From: Actinopolymorpha pittospori
GTDB lineage: Bacteria; Actinomycetota; Actinomycetes; Propionibacteriales; Actinopolymorphaceae
Direction of reading: 5' to 3'
DNA: 64,000 nucleotides
Assembly: GCF_014873875.1 (NCBI RefSeq)
Contig: NZ_JADBEM010000001.1
Span: forward strand, 8,308,001 to 8,372,000
Shown here: one piece after another, positions 33,632 through 43,105 of the stretch
How the letters are laid out: every line of letters starts with the position of its first letter
Numbering within the stretch: the first letter of the stretch is position 1
Translations under genes and position numbers: made by a program
Notes under the pieces: generated by a model
Database searches by the model: none
Told to the model about the DNA's origin: nothing
Seen by the model: the letters and a program-made list of their open reading frames with translations, nothing else

Positions 33632-34627
33632 CTACTGTTCCTTGGCCTCGCGCGCGACGCCCTCCAACATGCCGCGGATGTAGCCGAGCGCGAAGAGCCT
33701 GCCGTACAGCGAGTAGCCGGGGTGGGAGTTGCTGTCCCCCTCGACGGTCGGCACGTGGTCCGGACGCATCGGACCGTCGAAGCCGACCTCGCGGTAGGTT
33801 CGCAGGCACTCGTACAGGTCCGTCGGCCCGTCGTCGTGCCAGGTCTCCTCGAACTTCTCCACCGTGCCGCGGACGTCCCGGAAATGGACGAAGAAGATCT
33901 TCTTCTGCGCGCCGAACTGCCGGATCGCGGCCGGGATGTCGTCGGTCATCAACCGGAAGTTGCCCTGGCACAGCGTGATGCCGTTGACCGGACTCGGCAC
34001 CAGGTCGATCAGCCGCTGGTAGTTCTCCACGCTGCGCATGATCCGGCCGACGCCCCGGACCGGGGAGATCGGCGGGTCGTCCGGGTGCATGGCGAGCTTG
34101 ACACCCGCCTTCTCAGCGACCGGGACGACCCGGCGCAGGAAGTACTCCAGGTTGGTCCAGAGCTCCTCCTCGCTGATCGGACCGGCCTCCGCGGGCGGTG
34201 CCTGCTGCATCAGTTCGTGGTCGTAGCCGCTGACCAGCGAACCGCCGCGGGACGGGACGGAGGTGTCGGTACGCAGCCAGTTGAAGTCGCTCATCCACTC
34301 GTAGCACCACACCGGGATGCCGAGCCGGCCCATGTTCTCCAGCAGCGTGCACACGGTGTCGATCTCTTCGTCCCGCCCGGGCAGGCCGCGCTTCGCCTTC
34401 GCGAGCGGCGGCCGCGCCTCGATCACGGCGAGCCCCAGGCCGGCGTGCTCGTAGCGCTGCTTCATCGACAGCAGCGGAAGGTAGTCCCACGGCGCGTCTG
34501 TGCCGCGTCGGTCGACGCCGTTGGTCTGTGGCAGCCCGCCAACGGCCCATTCGAGCCCCGCCTGGACGACGAGTCTCGCCAGCGCGGCGGACTCCGGAGC
34601 GGACGGAACCATCTCGGCGAGCTTCAT
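33632..34627 (-). CDS. uxuA: mannonate dehydratase
   Basis: A 331-residue TIM-barrel enzyme that dehydrates D-mannonate to 2-keto-3-deoxygluconate. It has the UxuA features KLAMHPDDPP (metal-binding histidine and neighbours), NGITLCQGNF (the metal-ligand cysteine region), FFVHFRDVRG and the C-terminal MRPDHVPTVEGD plus HPGYSLYGRLFALGY. Length fits the shorter UxuA class of actinobacteria. GGAAGGAA precedes the ATG. It follows, by 81 bases, a putative uronate dehydrogenase on the same strand, so the pair points to hexuronate or sugar-acid breakdown. Confidence 0.92.
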   Translation of the reverse strand: MKLAEMVPSAPESAALARLVVQAGLEWAVGGLPQTNGVDRRGTDAPWDYLPLLSMKQRYEHAGLGLAVIEARPPLAKAKRGLPGRDEEIDTVCTLLENMGRLGIPVWCYEWMSDFNWLRTDTSVPSRGGSLVSGYDHELMQQAPPAEAGPISEEELWTNLEYFLRRVVPVAEKAGVKLAMHPDDPPISPVRGVGRIMRSVENYQRLIDLVPSPVNGITLCQGNFRLMTDDIPAAIRQFGAQKKIFFVHFRDVRGTVEKFEETWHDDGPTDLYECLRTYREVGFDGPMRPDHVPTVEGDSNSHPGYSLYGRLFALGYIRGMLEGVAREAKEQ

Positions 34628-34708
34628 GGCATTCCTTCCCGTCGTACGTCGGTGTCGGATGCTTGTCGGGATGCTGTCCCGATGCTGCGGCGGCCGGATC
34701 GGCCGTTG

Positions 34709-35557
34709 TCAGGCGTCGTGGACCCAGCCGAGCAGCTTCTTCGCCTTGGCGCAGTCGTAGAAGCCGTCGTTGCCCTCGAGCGGTCGGCGTACCGGAGCGT
34801 CGGGGTAGAAGCGTTCCTGGAGTTCAGCCGAGTCGATCGCGCTGGTCGTGGTCGGCGCGACCACGAAGAACGCCTCGTGCCCCGTGTAGTCGGCGGTCAG
34901 CCCCAGCAGGCAGGCGCGGGCAGATGCCTCGAGGCTCACCCACCCCCACAGGTGCCCGGCCTCGAACGCGAGCCGCTCCTCGGTGCGCGCCTCGCGGGTC
35001 GGCGGGTGCGGGGTGATGCCGTGGAAGCGAAGGCTCGCGACCGTCATCTCCGGGTGCAGTCGGACCATCGCGTCCGCCTGCTGCTCCGCGATCCACTTCG
35101 ACAGGCTGTAGGCGTCCTCCGCGTAGGTCGGATGGTCCTCGTCGACCGGGAGGTAGTCGTAGCGGACGTGCTGGCTGTAGATGCCGCCGATCGCGTTGAT
35201 GCTCGACGCCGACACCACCCGGTTGATGCCGAGTTCGGCGGCGGCCAGCAGCGCGTGGTAGCTGCCCAGGACGTTGTTGGCGTGCACCACGTGGGCGCTG
35301 TTGCCGCGGGGTCCGGCGAAGGCCGCCAGGTGGACCAACGCGTCGCAGCCACGGACCTGGCCGAGGAGGTTGTCGTAGTCGGTGATCTCGACGGGCAGGA
35401 CCGGAACGGGAAGCTCCTCGGGGAAGCCCGCCTGGTGCGGCCTTGGCCCCGGCTCCGTGGCCCGGTCCAGCGCGACGACCTCGTGGCCGGCCGCGATCGC
35501 CGCGGTGACCACTCCCCTGCCGAGCCGACCGTTGGCTCCTGTTACCGCAATGCGCAC
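34709..35557 (-). CDS. NAD-dependent epimerase/dehydratase, possibly uronate dehydrogenase
   Basis: A 282-residue extended SDR with VTGANGRLGRGVV at the N-terminus, LVHLAAFAGP, the ASSINAIGG strand and the YSLSK catalytic pair. Its short length and ASSxxxxG pattern resemble uronate dehydrogenase, which oxidises glucuronate or galacturonate to the aldarolactone; nucleotide-sugar epimerase is the alternative. GAGGAG lies before GTG 35557. The downstream uxuA supports a sugar-acid role. Confidence 0.75.
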   Translation of the reverse strand: MRIAVTGANGRLGRGVVTAAIAAGHEVVALDRATEPGPRPHQAGFPEELPVPVLPVEITDYDNLLGQVRGCDALVHLAAFAGPRGNSAHVVHANNVLGSYHALLAAAELGINRVVSASSINAIGGIYSQHVRYDYLPVDEDHPTYAEDAYSLSKWIAEQQADAMVRLHPEMTVASLRFHGITPHPPTREARTEERLAFEAGHLWGWVSLEASARACLLGLTADYTGHEAFFVVAPTTTSAIDSAELQERFYPDAPVRRPLEGNDGFYDCAKAKKLLGWVHDA

Positions 35558-35699
35558 GCGGCACTCCTCGCGATCGTGAAGAAAGACAGTCGTGGGCAAT
35601 CCGGCCCGTCACACATGATCGCGGGATTGGTCGCGCAGGGATAGGTCTTGCTGGCGGGCCGGCCGTCCACATTCGGCCTTGGAATCCGGAGAGCAGGGG

Positions 35700-36503
35700 T
35701 CAGGCGACCCGGGAGGCCAGGTGGTGCAGGGCGCGGGCGGTCGTCGTGTCCGGGTCAGCGGTCATGAACACGACCTGCTGGTCGTCCTCGGGGACGGTGA
35801 GGATGTCGCAGTTGACGCGGAGCCGACCGAGCTCTGGATGCGTCATGTTCTTCGTCCGGTGACCGGGTGCCCGCACGGGATTGGCCGCCCAGATCTCGTT
35901 GAACTCCTCGCTCCCCGCCCTGAGCTCGGCCAGGAGAGCGGCCAGGGCCGCGTCACGGGGATACCGGTCGGCGGCCGCGCGCAGTCGCGCCACCGCGATC
36001 TCGGCGAAGTCCTCGTGGCCCGTGGTCAGCACCTGCTCGCGAAACACGAACCGCCGGCGCGCCAGGTTGGGCTGGGTACGGATGTCGCCGAGCAGCGCCC
36101 CGGCGAGTGGGTTGAAGGCGATCACGTCGTAGCTGGCGGACGTGACGATGGCCGCGGTCCCCGGGATCCTGCGCAGGAGGCCGGCGACGTACGGGCGAAC
36201 CTCTCGTGGCGGGCCGGAGGGTGATTCCGGGGCCACGCCGGCCAACCGGAACAGGTGCGTCCGCTCCGCGGGTGGGAGCCGGAGCGCGTCCGCCAGGGAC
36301 GCCAGGATCCGCGGCGACGGGCGTGGACCACGTGCCTGCTCCAGCCGGGCGTAGTAGTCGACCGACATGGCGGCCAGGTCCGCGACCTCCTCGCGACGCA
36401 GGCCGGGCGTCCGGCGCCGGGGCCCCGCCGGCATGCCGGCGTCGCCCGGGCGCAACCTCTCCCTCCGGTCGCGCAGAAATCGGGCCAATTCGCCTCTCGC
36501 CAT
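35700..36503 (-). CDS. XRE regulator with MmyB-like sensor domain
   Basis: A 267-residue regulator. The helix-turn-helix is at about residues 30-85 (TPGLRREEVADLAAMSVDYYARLEQARGPRPS) and the rest is an MmyB-like PAS-type ligand domain (ASYDVIAFNPLAGALLGD, then RRFVFREQV), which in relatives binds fatty acids. The architecture is common in Streptomyces. It is divergent from a short-chain dehydrogenase 83 bases away, which is its likely target. Confidence 0.9.
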   Translation of the reverse strand: MARGELARFLRDRRERLRPGDAGMPAGPRRRTPGLRREEVADLAAMSVDYYARLEQARGPRPSPRILASLADALRLPPAERTHLFRLAGVAPESPSGPPREVRPYVAGLLRRIPGTAAIVTSASYDVIAFNPLAGALLGDIRTQPNLARRRFVFREQVLTTGHEDFAEIAVARLRAAADRYPRDAALAALLAELRAGSEEFNEIWAANPVRAPGHRTKNMTHPELGRLRVNCDILTVPEDDQQVVFMTADPDTTTARALHHLASRVA

Positions 36504-36586
36504 ATCCGGTGTCTCCTTCTCCGTTCCGCACCCTGGTATCGATTGTCCCTGGTTCGAGGGCAGTCCCGGCAGCCACCGTGGACGTC

Positions 36587-37294
36587 ATGAACACATCGAT
36601 CGCACTGGTCACGGGCGCCAACAAGGGCATCGGCAAGGAGATCGCCCGCCAGCTCGCGGGCGCGGGCCTGACCGTCTACGTCGGATCCAGGGACGCCGCG
36701 CGCGGAGGGCGCGCCGTCGAGGAGATCGGCGGCGACGCCCGGCTGCTGGTCCTTGACGTGACCGACGCCGGGAGCGTCGCCGAAGCCGCCGGCCAGGTCG
36801 GGGCGCTGGACGTCCTGGTCAACAACGCGGGCACCTCAGGCGGGGGCGAGACGCCGGACCGGGAGGACCTCGACACCGTCCGTCACATCTACGAGACGAA
36901 CGTCTTCGGGGTGGTCGCGGTGACCAATGCCTTCCTGCCGGCCCTACGACGGTCCGGGCGCCCCCGGATCGTGAACATCTCCAGCGGCACGGGATCGCTG
37001 ACCTGGGCGACCGGCCCGGAGTTCCCCCACCAGGGCACCTTCGCCGCCTACCGGTCGTCCAAGGCGGCGCTGAACGCACTCACGGTGTACTACGCGCACG
37101 CCCTTGCCGGTGACGGCGCCAAGGTCAACGCGCTCGCGCCCGGTCTTCGGCGGACCGACCTCAACGCCACCGCCGCCGCCAGTGGTGGTGACCCGGCCGA
37201 GGCCGCGGCCGGCGCGGTTCGGCTGGCGCTGCTGCCCGACGACGGGCCCTCCGGCGGGTTCTTCTCCTGGGACGGAACGCCAGTTCCCTGGTGA
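36587..37294 (+). CDS. short-chain dehydrogenase/reductase
   Basis: A 235-residue classical SDR of unknown substrate. It has the TGxxxGIG cofactor site (VTGANKGIGKEIA), LVNNAGTSGGG, the serine of VNISSGTGSL and the YRSSK pair. The sequence resembles carbonyl-reductase-like SDRs paired with MmyB-type regulators. The ribosome binding site is weak. The stop codon falls on the first unit of a 12-bp tandem repeat, so loss of that stop would extend the protein with repeated VRRR units. Confidence 0.87.
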   Translation: MNTSIALVTGANKGIGKEIARQLAGAGLTVYVGSRDAARGGRAVEEIGGDARLLVLDVTDAGSVAEAAGQVGALDVLVNNAGTSGGGETPDREDLDTVRHIYETNVFGVVAVTNAFLPALRRSGRPRIVNISSGTGSLTWATGPEFPHQGTFAAYRSSKAALNALTVYYAHALAGDGAKVNALAPGLRRTDLNATAAASGGDPAEAAAGAVRLALLPDDGPSGGFFSWDGTPVPW

Positions 37295-37350
37295 GGCGAC
37301 GCGTGAGGCGACGCGTGAGGCGACGCGTGAGGCGACGCGTGAGGCGACGC
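37291..37350. repeat. five exact copies of a 12-bp tandem repeat
   Basis: GTGAGGCGACGC is repeated five times without change. The first copy contains the stop codon of the short-chain dehydrogenase gene. The unit length is a multiple of three. It lies between that gene and convergent ftsK and does not form a good hairpin. Confidence 0.95.
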
Positions 37351-37398
37351 GCGGGCCGGCGAGAAGTCGTACCGGCGAGGGATGGTTCGGAGGTGCGC

Positions 37399-40017
37399 CT
37401 ACTCGGACTCGGGCTCGGGCTCGCCGCCGCGCAGGACGATCAGGAAGCCGTCCAGCTCCTCGGGCTTGACCAGCACGTCGCGCGCCTTCGAGCCCTCGCT
37501 CGGCCCGACCACGCCACGGCTTTCCAGGATGTCCATCAGTCGTCCGGCCTTCGCGAAGCCGACCCGTAGCTTGCGCTGCAGCATCGAGGTGGATCCGAAC
37601 TGCGTGGAGACGATCAGCTCGGCGGCCTGGACCACGAGGTCCATGTCGTCACCGATGTCGTCGTCCAGGTCCTTCTTGGCACCAGGGGCGGCGGTGACGT
37701 CCTCGCGGTAGGTGGGCTGGAGCTGGCTCTTGCAGTGCTCGACGACCTTGCGGATCTCGCCCTCGGTGACCCACGCGCCCTGGATCCGGATCGGCTTGCT
37801 CGCGCCCATCGGCAGGAAGAGCCCGTCGCCCTGACCGACCAGCTTCTCCGCGCCCGGCTGGTCGAGGATGACGCGGCTGTCGGCCATGCTGGACGTGGCG
37901 AAGGCCAGCCGGGACGGTACGTTGGCCTTGATCAGGCCGGTCACCACGTCGACGGAGGGTCGCTGGGTCGCCAGGACCAGGTGGATGCCGGCGGCGCGCG
38001 CGAGCTGCGTGATCCGGACGATGGAGTCCTCGACGTCGCGCGGGGCGACCATCATCAGGTCGGCGAGCTCGTCGACGATGACGAGGAGATAGGGGTACGG
38101 CGCCAGGACCCGTTCGCTGCCCGGTGGCGGGCTGACCTTGCCGGTGCGCACCGCCTTGTTGAAGTCGTCCAGGTGCCGGAAGCCGAACGCCGCGAGGTCG
38201 TCGTAGCGCCGGTCCATCTCCGACACCACCCACTGGAGGGCCTCGGCAGCCTTCTTCGGGTTGGTGATGATCGGCGTGATGAGGTGCGGGATGCCCTCGT
38301 AGACGGTCAGCTCGACGCGCTTGGGGTCGACCAGGATGGCTCGCACCTCGTCGGGCGTGGAGCGCATCAGGATGGAGCTGATCATCGAGTTGATGAAGAC
38401 CGACTTACCGGAGCCGGTGGCGCCGGCGACCAGCAGGTGGGGCATCTTCGCGAGGTTGGCGACCACGAAGCCGCCCTCGACGTCCTTGCCGAGGCCGGCC
38501 ACCATCGGGTGGTGGTCTCCGCGCGCGACGTTGGACCGGAGGACGTCGCCGAGGCTGACGGTCTCCTTGTCGGTGTTGGGGATCTCAACACCGATCGCGG
38601 ACTTGCCCGGGATCGGAGACAGGATCCGTACGTCGGTGCTGGCCACGGCGTAGGCGATGTTCTTGCTGAGCGCGGTGACCTTCTCCACCTTGACGGCGGG
38701 TCCGAGCTCGACTTCGTACCTCGTCACCGTCGGTCCCCGCGTGTAGCCGGTGACCTGGGCGTCGATCTCGAACTGCTCCAGCACCTCGGTGAGCCGGTCG
38801 ACGATCGCGTCGGAGGCCTTGGTGCGGGGCTTGTGTGTCGATCCGGGCGCGAGGACGTCGCTCGCGGGTAGCACGTAGGTGACGTCGCCGGACAGCGCGA
38901 GTTGCTCGACCCGTTGGGGCAGCGGGGTGTGCTGCGGCGGCTCCACGGCCTTGGCGTCGCCCTCGGGCTTGGCCTCGACTCCGCCCGCCGCTTCGACTCC
39001 CCCGGCCTCCTCGTGCTTACCGGACGCCGCCAGCGCCTTGGTGCGCCCGCCGCGCTTGGCGATCTCGCGGTTCTCGAGCACCGGCGAGTCGTAGGGCGCG
39101 TCGCCGTTGGACTCGGTGTCCTCCTCCGCCTTGGCCGCGGCGCCGACCCGACGCCTCGCGCGCCGGCGCAGCGGCTGGGTCTTCTCGTCGTCCGCGTCGA
39201 CCTGCGTCTCGGCCGTGGCGCCGTCGGCGGTCTCGCTCTCGTCGCCGTCCTTGTCACGGACGCGGGCCCAGAAGTCCTGAAGTCGCTGCGGGACGGCGTG
39301 CAGCGGAACCCCCGCCACGACCCGGACCCCGAACAGGGTCAACAGCACGAGGAGCGGGACCGCGACGTAGACGGTCAGAAGGTCGGAAGGGAGGGACGAC
39401 ATCACGAACCCGATCGCGCCGCCGGCGTGCTCGAGGCTCTTGACGCCCTCGGTGGGGCGGGGCAGGCCGTTCTTGATGTGGACCAGACCGAGGACGCCGC
39501 CCAGGATGGCCACCCAACCGATCGCCTGCCGGCCACCCGGGCCGTTGCGGTCGGGATGGCGCAGCGTGCGCCAGGCGACGAGCGCGAGAAGCAGCGGGAT
39601 CGCCCAGTCGAGCATGCCGACCGTGCCGGCGACGACACCGCGGATCACCTGCCCGACGTCACCCGGCATCCGCCACCAGACGGACGCGGCCACCACGATG
39701 GCCAGACCGACGAACGCCAGGCCGACGCCGTCGCGGCGCAGTTCCGGGTCGAGGTCACGCGCGCCCGATCCGATCCGGCGGACGATGCCGCCGATCAGAT
39801 GGGCGATGCCGAGCCAGATCGCGGCGAGGAAGCGGGCGAGGCCGGTGAGGAACCGGCCGAACAGGTTGCCGTTGGACTTGCCACGCGCGGGCCGCCTGGC
39901 CGCGGTCTTGCGGGCCGGGGCGCGGCTGGTGGTGGTCTTGCGGGCGGTGGACTTCGCGCGTGCGGCGGTGCCCGAGCGGGGTTGCCCCCGCCGTACGGGA
40001 GAGGACGCACGGGCCAT
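37399..40017 (-). CDS. ftsK: DNA translocase FtsK
   Basis: An 872-residue septal DNA pump. A basic N-terminus (about 60 residues) is followed by four membrane helices (about 70-240), an acidic linker (about 245-370), and the motor domain with Walker A GATGSGKS at about residue 530, LVIVDELADLMM, and HLVLATQRPSVDVVTG. The last 65 residues are the winged-helix gamma domain that reads KOPS-like sites (LIVSTQFGSTSMLQRKLRVGFAKAGRLMD). ATG 40017 begins the basic tail. It is a monocistronic gene here. Confidence 0.95.
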   Translation of the reverse strand: MARASSPVRRGQPRSGTAARAKSTARKTTTSRAPARKTAARRPARGKSNGNLFGRFLTGLARFLAAIWLGIAHLIGGIVRRIGSGARDLDPELRRDGVGLAFVGLAIVVAASVWWRMPGDVGQVIRGVVAGTVGMLDWAIPLLLALVAWRTLRHPDRNGPGGRQAIGWVAILGGVLGLVHIKNGLPRPTEGVKSLEHAGGAIGFVMSSLPSDLLTVYVAVPLLVLLTLFGVRVVAGVPLHAVPQRLQDFWARVRDKDGDESETADGATAETQVDADDEKTQPLRRRARRRVGAAAKAEEDTESNGDAPYDSPVLENREIAKRGGRTKALAASGKHEEAGGVEAAGGVEAKPEGDAKAVEPPQHTPLPQRVEQLALSGDVTYVLPASDVLAPGSTHKPRTKASDAIVDRLTEVLEQFEIDAQVTGYTRGPTVTRYEVELGPAVKVEKVTALSKNIAYAVASTDVRILSPIPGKSAIGVEIPNTDKETVSLGDVLRSNVARGDHHPMVAGLGKDVEGGFVVANLAKMPHLLVAGATGSGKSVFINSMISSILMRSTPDEVRAILVDPKRVELTVYEGIPHLITPIITNPKKAAEALQWVVSEMDRRYDDLAAFGFRHLDDFNKAVRTGKVSPPPGSERVLAPYPYLLVIVDELADLMMVAPRDVEDSIVRITQLARAAGIHLVLATQRPSVDVVTGLIKANVPSRLAFATSSMADSRVILDQPGAEKLVGQGDGLFLPMGASKPIRIQGAWVTEGEIRKVVEHCKSQLQPTYREDVTAAPGAKKDLDDDIGDDMDLVVQAAELIVSTQFGSTSMLQRKLRVGFAKAGRLMDILESRGVVGPSEGSKARDVLVKPEELDGFLIVLRGGEPEPESE

Positions 40018-40339
40018 GGTCAGCGAGCCTACGGGATTCGGAGCGCTCACTCACGTCACACACGCCGGAGGTACGGTGCGAAGCGTCGGTGGCCGCCCGT
40101 AGCTTCGGGGCAGGAAGATTCGTGGCCGGACCCGGATCCTCGGCGGGGCCTGCGACGTTCAACCCTGTGGTACGACCCTTCCTTGACACCTGTCAGACAC
40201 CTGTCAGACACCTGTCAGGCACCTGTCCGACGCCGGTCCGCCGCCGGCCGATGCCGATCCGAAGCCGGGTTGAGCCGGCCTGAAGTACGACGAAAGTCCC
40301 GACCACCGCCGGCCGGGCGCGAGCCGAGAGCGAGGGCGC
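40018..40339. other. 322-base intergenic region between divergent ftsK and P450 genes
   Basis: No gene is visible. The main structure is a set of 11-bp direct repeats at 40185-40228, and the base composition is high-GC without long inverted repeats. Promoters for both ftsK and the P450 gene should lie here. Confidence 0.5.
40185..40228. repeat. 11-bp direct repeats upstream of the P450 gene
   Basis: GACACCTGTCA occurs three times in a row (40185-40195, 40196-40206, 40207-40217), and a fourth, diverged copy follows to 40228. The 11-bp step is close to one helical turn, so a regulator could bind all copies on one face of the DNA. Confidence 0.85.
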
Positions 40340-41569
40340 ATGGCGAGCACGGCACCGAACGCACCGGAGACACTTGACGCCTCCTTCTTCCAGGACCCCC
40401 AGCCGGTCTACGCCCAGTTGCGGAAGGAGGGACCGGTCCGCAGGGTCACCCTCCCGCACGGCTGGGAGGTCTGGATCGTGACGAAGTACGACGAGGCCCG
40501 AGCTGCGCTCGCCGACCCGCGCCTCCTCAAGGACGGCCGCAAGCTCGACCAGTACCTCGACCCCGAACTCCTCGGTGACCAGAGCGTGTTCGCGGAGGCA
40601 CTGCGCGCACACATGCTGAGCTCCGACCCGCCCGACCACACGCGGCTGCGCAAGCTCGTCATGAAGGCGTTCACGTCCCGGCGTGTCGAGGCGCTCCGCC
40701 CGCGCATCGAGGCGATCACCGACGAACTCCTGGAGGAGATGGCGGCGAACGCCCCGACCGACGGCACACCCGTCGACCTGATCAACTCCTTCGCCTTCCC
40801 CCTGCCGATGACGGTGATCTGCGAACTCCTCGGCGTACCGTTCGAGGACCGCGACGACTTCCGGACCTGGTCGACGGTGGTGGTGGCCGACAACCCGACC
40901 GAGGAGGAGATCCGCTCCGCCTCCTACGCCATGGCGGGCTACCTCAGCCAGCTGATCGCCAGGAAGCGCGCCGAGCCCGAGGACGACCTGCTCACCGGCC
41001 TGGTCCAGGCCCGCGAGGACGACGACCGGTTCGACGAGAACGAACTGATCGCGATGACGTTCCTCCTCCTCGTGGCAGGGCACGAGACGACCGTCAACCT
41101 GATCGGCAACGGGGTCGTCGCCCTGCTGCGCGACCCCGACCAGCTCACGCGGCTGCGGTCCGACCTCTCCCTCGTGCCGGGTGCGGTCGAGGAGATGCTG
41201 CGCTTCGACGGGCCGGTCAACCTCGCCACCCTGCGTTTCGCCAGCGAGACCGTGCAGATCGGTGACGTCGAGATCGCACCGGGCGAGATCGTCCTGGTCT
41301 CCCTGGGGTCGGCCAACCACGACCCGGGCAGGTTCGACGACGCCGACCGGCTCGACGTCGGCCGTGCCGCCCAGGGCCACCTGGCGTTCGGGCACGGAAT
41401 CCACTACTGCGTGGGTGCTCCGCTGGCCCGCCTCGAAGGTGAGATCGCCTTCCGCAAGCTGCTCACCCGCTTCCCCGGCCTCGCGCTCGGCGGCGAACCG
41501 GAGCAGTTGCGGTGGCGGGAGAGCAGCCTGATCCGGGGCCTGGAGCGGCTGCCGGTCCAGCTCGGCTGA
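40340..41569 (+). CDS. cytochrome P450 (CYP107-like)
   Basis: A 409-residue soluble bacterial monooxygenase. The I-helix oxygen-activation motif AGHETT is at 246-251, the ExxR pair in VEEMLRF near 290, and the heme loop FGHGIHYCVG at 350-359 with Cys357 as iron ligand. Class and length fit CYP107/CYP105 enzymes, which hydroxylate xenobiotics or polyketides and need a ferredoxin that is not next to it here. GAGGGC precedes the ATG. It stands alone, behind the 11-bp repeats. Confidence 0.95.
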   Translation: MASTAPNAPETLDASFFQDPQPVYAQLRKEGPVRRVTLPHGWEVWIVTKYDEARAALADPRLLKDGRKLDQYLDPELLGDQSVFAEALRAHMLSSDPPDHTRLRKLVMKAFTSRRVEALRPRIEAITDELLEEMAANAPTDGTPVDLINSFAFPLPMTVICELLGVPFEDRDDFRTWSTVVVADNPTEEEIRSASYAMAGYLSQLIARKRAEPEDDLLTGLVQAREDDDRFDENELIAMTFLLLVAGHETTVNLIGNGVVALLRDPDQLTRLRSDLSLVPGAVEEMLRFDGPVNLATLRFASETVQIGDVEIAPGEIVLVSLGSANHDPGRFDDADRLDVGRAAQGHLAFGHGIHYCVGAPLARLEGEIAFRKLLTRFPGLALGGEPEQLRWRESSLIRGLERLPVQLG

Positions 41570-41889
41570 ACGCCCGGACCGCGCCGAGGGGCGAGGACGA
41601 TCGACGCGTCCTCGCCCCGGCTCGACCCCTCCGACTGGCGCTTCCCTGCTGCGGGCGTCGTTCACCCGTCCGTGCCTGTCTGTGCCTGAGGGCGGCTGGC
41701 CGTGCCTGACCGTGCCCGTCTGTGCCTGAGGGGGGCTGGTCGTGGCCGGTCACGGCGCCTTCCGCCCCGATTCCTGGTGGCCGCATCGACCGCTAGCATT
41801 CAGGGGAAAAGCCCGCTCGTCACAGTCGACGATCCGCAGACACCTGTGCTCCGCGCACGTGGGGGCCCGCGTTCGATCGGAGGGACCTG
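41570..41889. other. 320-base intergenic region with a duplicated 30-bp segment
   Basis: Between the P450 and enolase genes I see no gene. A 30-bp segment at 41671-41700 recurs at 41711-41740 with three differences, separated by a 10-bp partial copy; the core word is GTGCCTG. Its role is unknown. Confidence 0.6.
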
Positions 41890-43020
41890 ATGCGCGTCGC
41901 CGACATCGACGTCTGGGTTGTCAACGTTCCCTTGACGACAATCTTCGCCAGCAGTTTCGAGTCCAAGGCCGGGACGACCCGCACGATCATCCGCGTACGC
42001 ACCGACGACGGGCTCGAGGGCTGGGGCGAGACGATGCACGGCCGCCCCACCGCCGCGCTGATCGACCGGATCAAGGACCAGTTCGTCGGTGTCGACCCGC
42101 GGGCGACCGCCCAGATCCGTCGCACCTGCTCGATGACGCCCTTCTTCTACGGCTACATCGGCTACTGCGCGCTGGCCGGGCTGGAGATGGCGTTCCTCGA
42201 CCTCGCCGGTCGCGCCGCCGACACCCCGCTCCACCTCCACCTCGGCGGTGCGGTCCGCGACTCCGTGCCCATCACCGCCCTGCTCACCCGTGGCGACGCC
42301 GGAAACGTGAGCCGTGCCGACCTCCCGTCCGCACTGGCCGAGAAGGCGCGCGAGGCCATCGACAAGCACGGGTTCAGCGCGTTGAAGTTCAAGGGTTCGA
42401 CCGACGCACGGTTCGACGTCTCGGTCATGCGCGCGCTCCGGGACGCGCTGCCCGACCTGCCTCTGCGCGTCGACCCCAACGCGGTCTGGTCGGTGCCCAC
42501 CTCGGTGTGGGCGGGCAGGCAACTCGACGAGATCGGGCTGGAGTACCTCGAGGATCCCTGCCAGGGGCTGGAGGGCATGGCCCAGGTGCGCGCCCAGGTC
42601 ACCACTCCGCTGTGCACCAACATGTGTGTCGTTCGCCTCGAGGACATCGCTCCCGCGGTGCGAACGGGAGCGGTCGACATCATCCACGCCGACGTCCACA
42701 AGTGGGGCGGTGTCGGACCGACCATGGCTCTCGCCGCCACCTGCGAGGCGTTCGGACTCGGCCTCAACTTCCACAGTGGTGGTGAGTTGGGTATCTCCAC
42801 GGCATGCCACCTGCAGGTCGCCGCGGCGCTCGACCGGCTCGACTACGCCATGGACGCGATGTACTACCTCGCGGCGGAGGACGTCCTGACCGAGCGCATC
42901 CCACTGTCGGACGGAAAGCTCGCCGTACCCCAGGGTGCCGGCCTCGGTGTCGACGTCGACCTCGATCGTGTCCTTCATTACGCACGCCGTAACGAGGAGG
43001 AGGGCGACCACACGCCCTGA
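41890..43020 (+). CDS. enolase-superfamily dehydratase, glucarate-dehydratase-like
   Basis: A 376-residue MR/MLE-type enzyme. The active-site residues can be placed by analogy with glucarate dehydratase: K166-x-K168 on strand 2, metal ligands D195 (RVDPNAVW), E221 (LEDPC) and N244 (LCTNM), and a catalytic pair D268 (HADVHKW) and H295 (NFHSGGELGIS). An asparagine third ligand and the D-H dyad point to the glucarate dehydratase subgroup, so it should dehydrate a sugar diacid or related acid. Exact substrate is open. An AGGGACC site precedes the ATG. It is followed by a serine hydrolase on the same strand. Confidence 0.85.
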   Translation: MRVADIDVWVVNVPLTTIFASSFESKAGTTRTIIRVRTDDGLEGWGETMHGRPTAALIDRIKDQFVGVDPRATAQIRRTCSMTPFFYGYIGYCALAGLEMAFLDLAGRAADTPLHLHLGGAVRDSVPITALLTRGDAGNVSRADLPSALAEKAREAIDKHGFSALKFKGSTDARFDVSVMRALRDALPDLPLRVDPNAVWSVPTSVWAGRQLDEIGLEYLEDPCQGLEGMAQVRAQVTTPLCTNMCVVRLEDIAPAVRTGAVDIIHADVHKWGGVGPTMALAATCEAFGLGLNFHSGGELGISTACHLQVAAALDRLDYAMDAMYYLAAEDVLTERIPLSDGKLAVPQGAGLGVDVDLDRVLHYARRNEEEGDHTP

Positions 43021-43105
43021 CCGACCGTCCGCCGTACCCCGCCGTCCGCACCTCACCATCCACACCGCCCGCCGGCCTCTGCCGCGTCCCCGCAGGAGTT
43101 GACCC

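Noticed and set aside
37291..37350. CRISPR-like array
   Set aside because: The copies are contiguous 12-mers without spacers and there are no cas genes.
40185..40228. CRISPR or iteron-type origin
   Set aside because: The units are 11 bp without spacers and no replication initiator gene is nearby.
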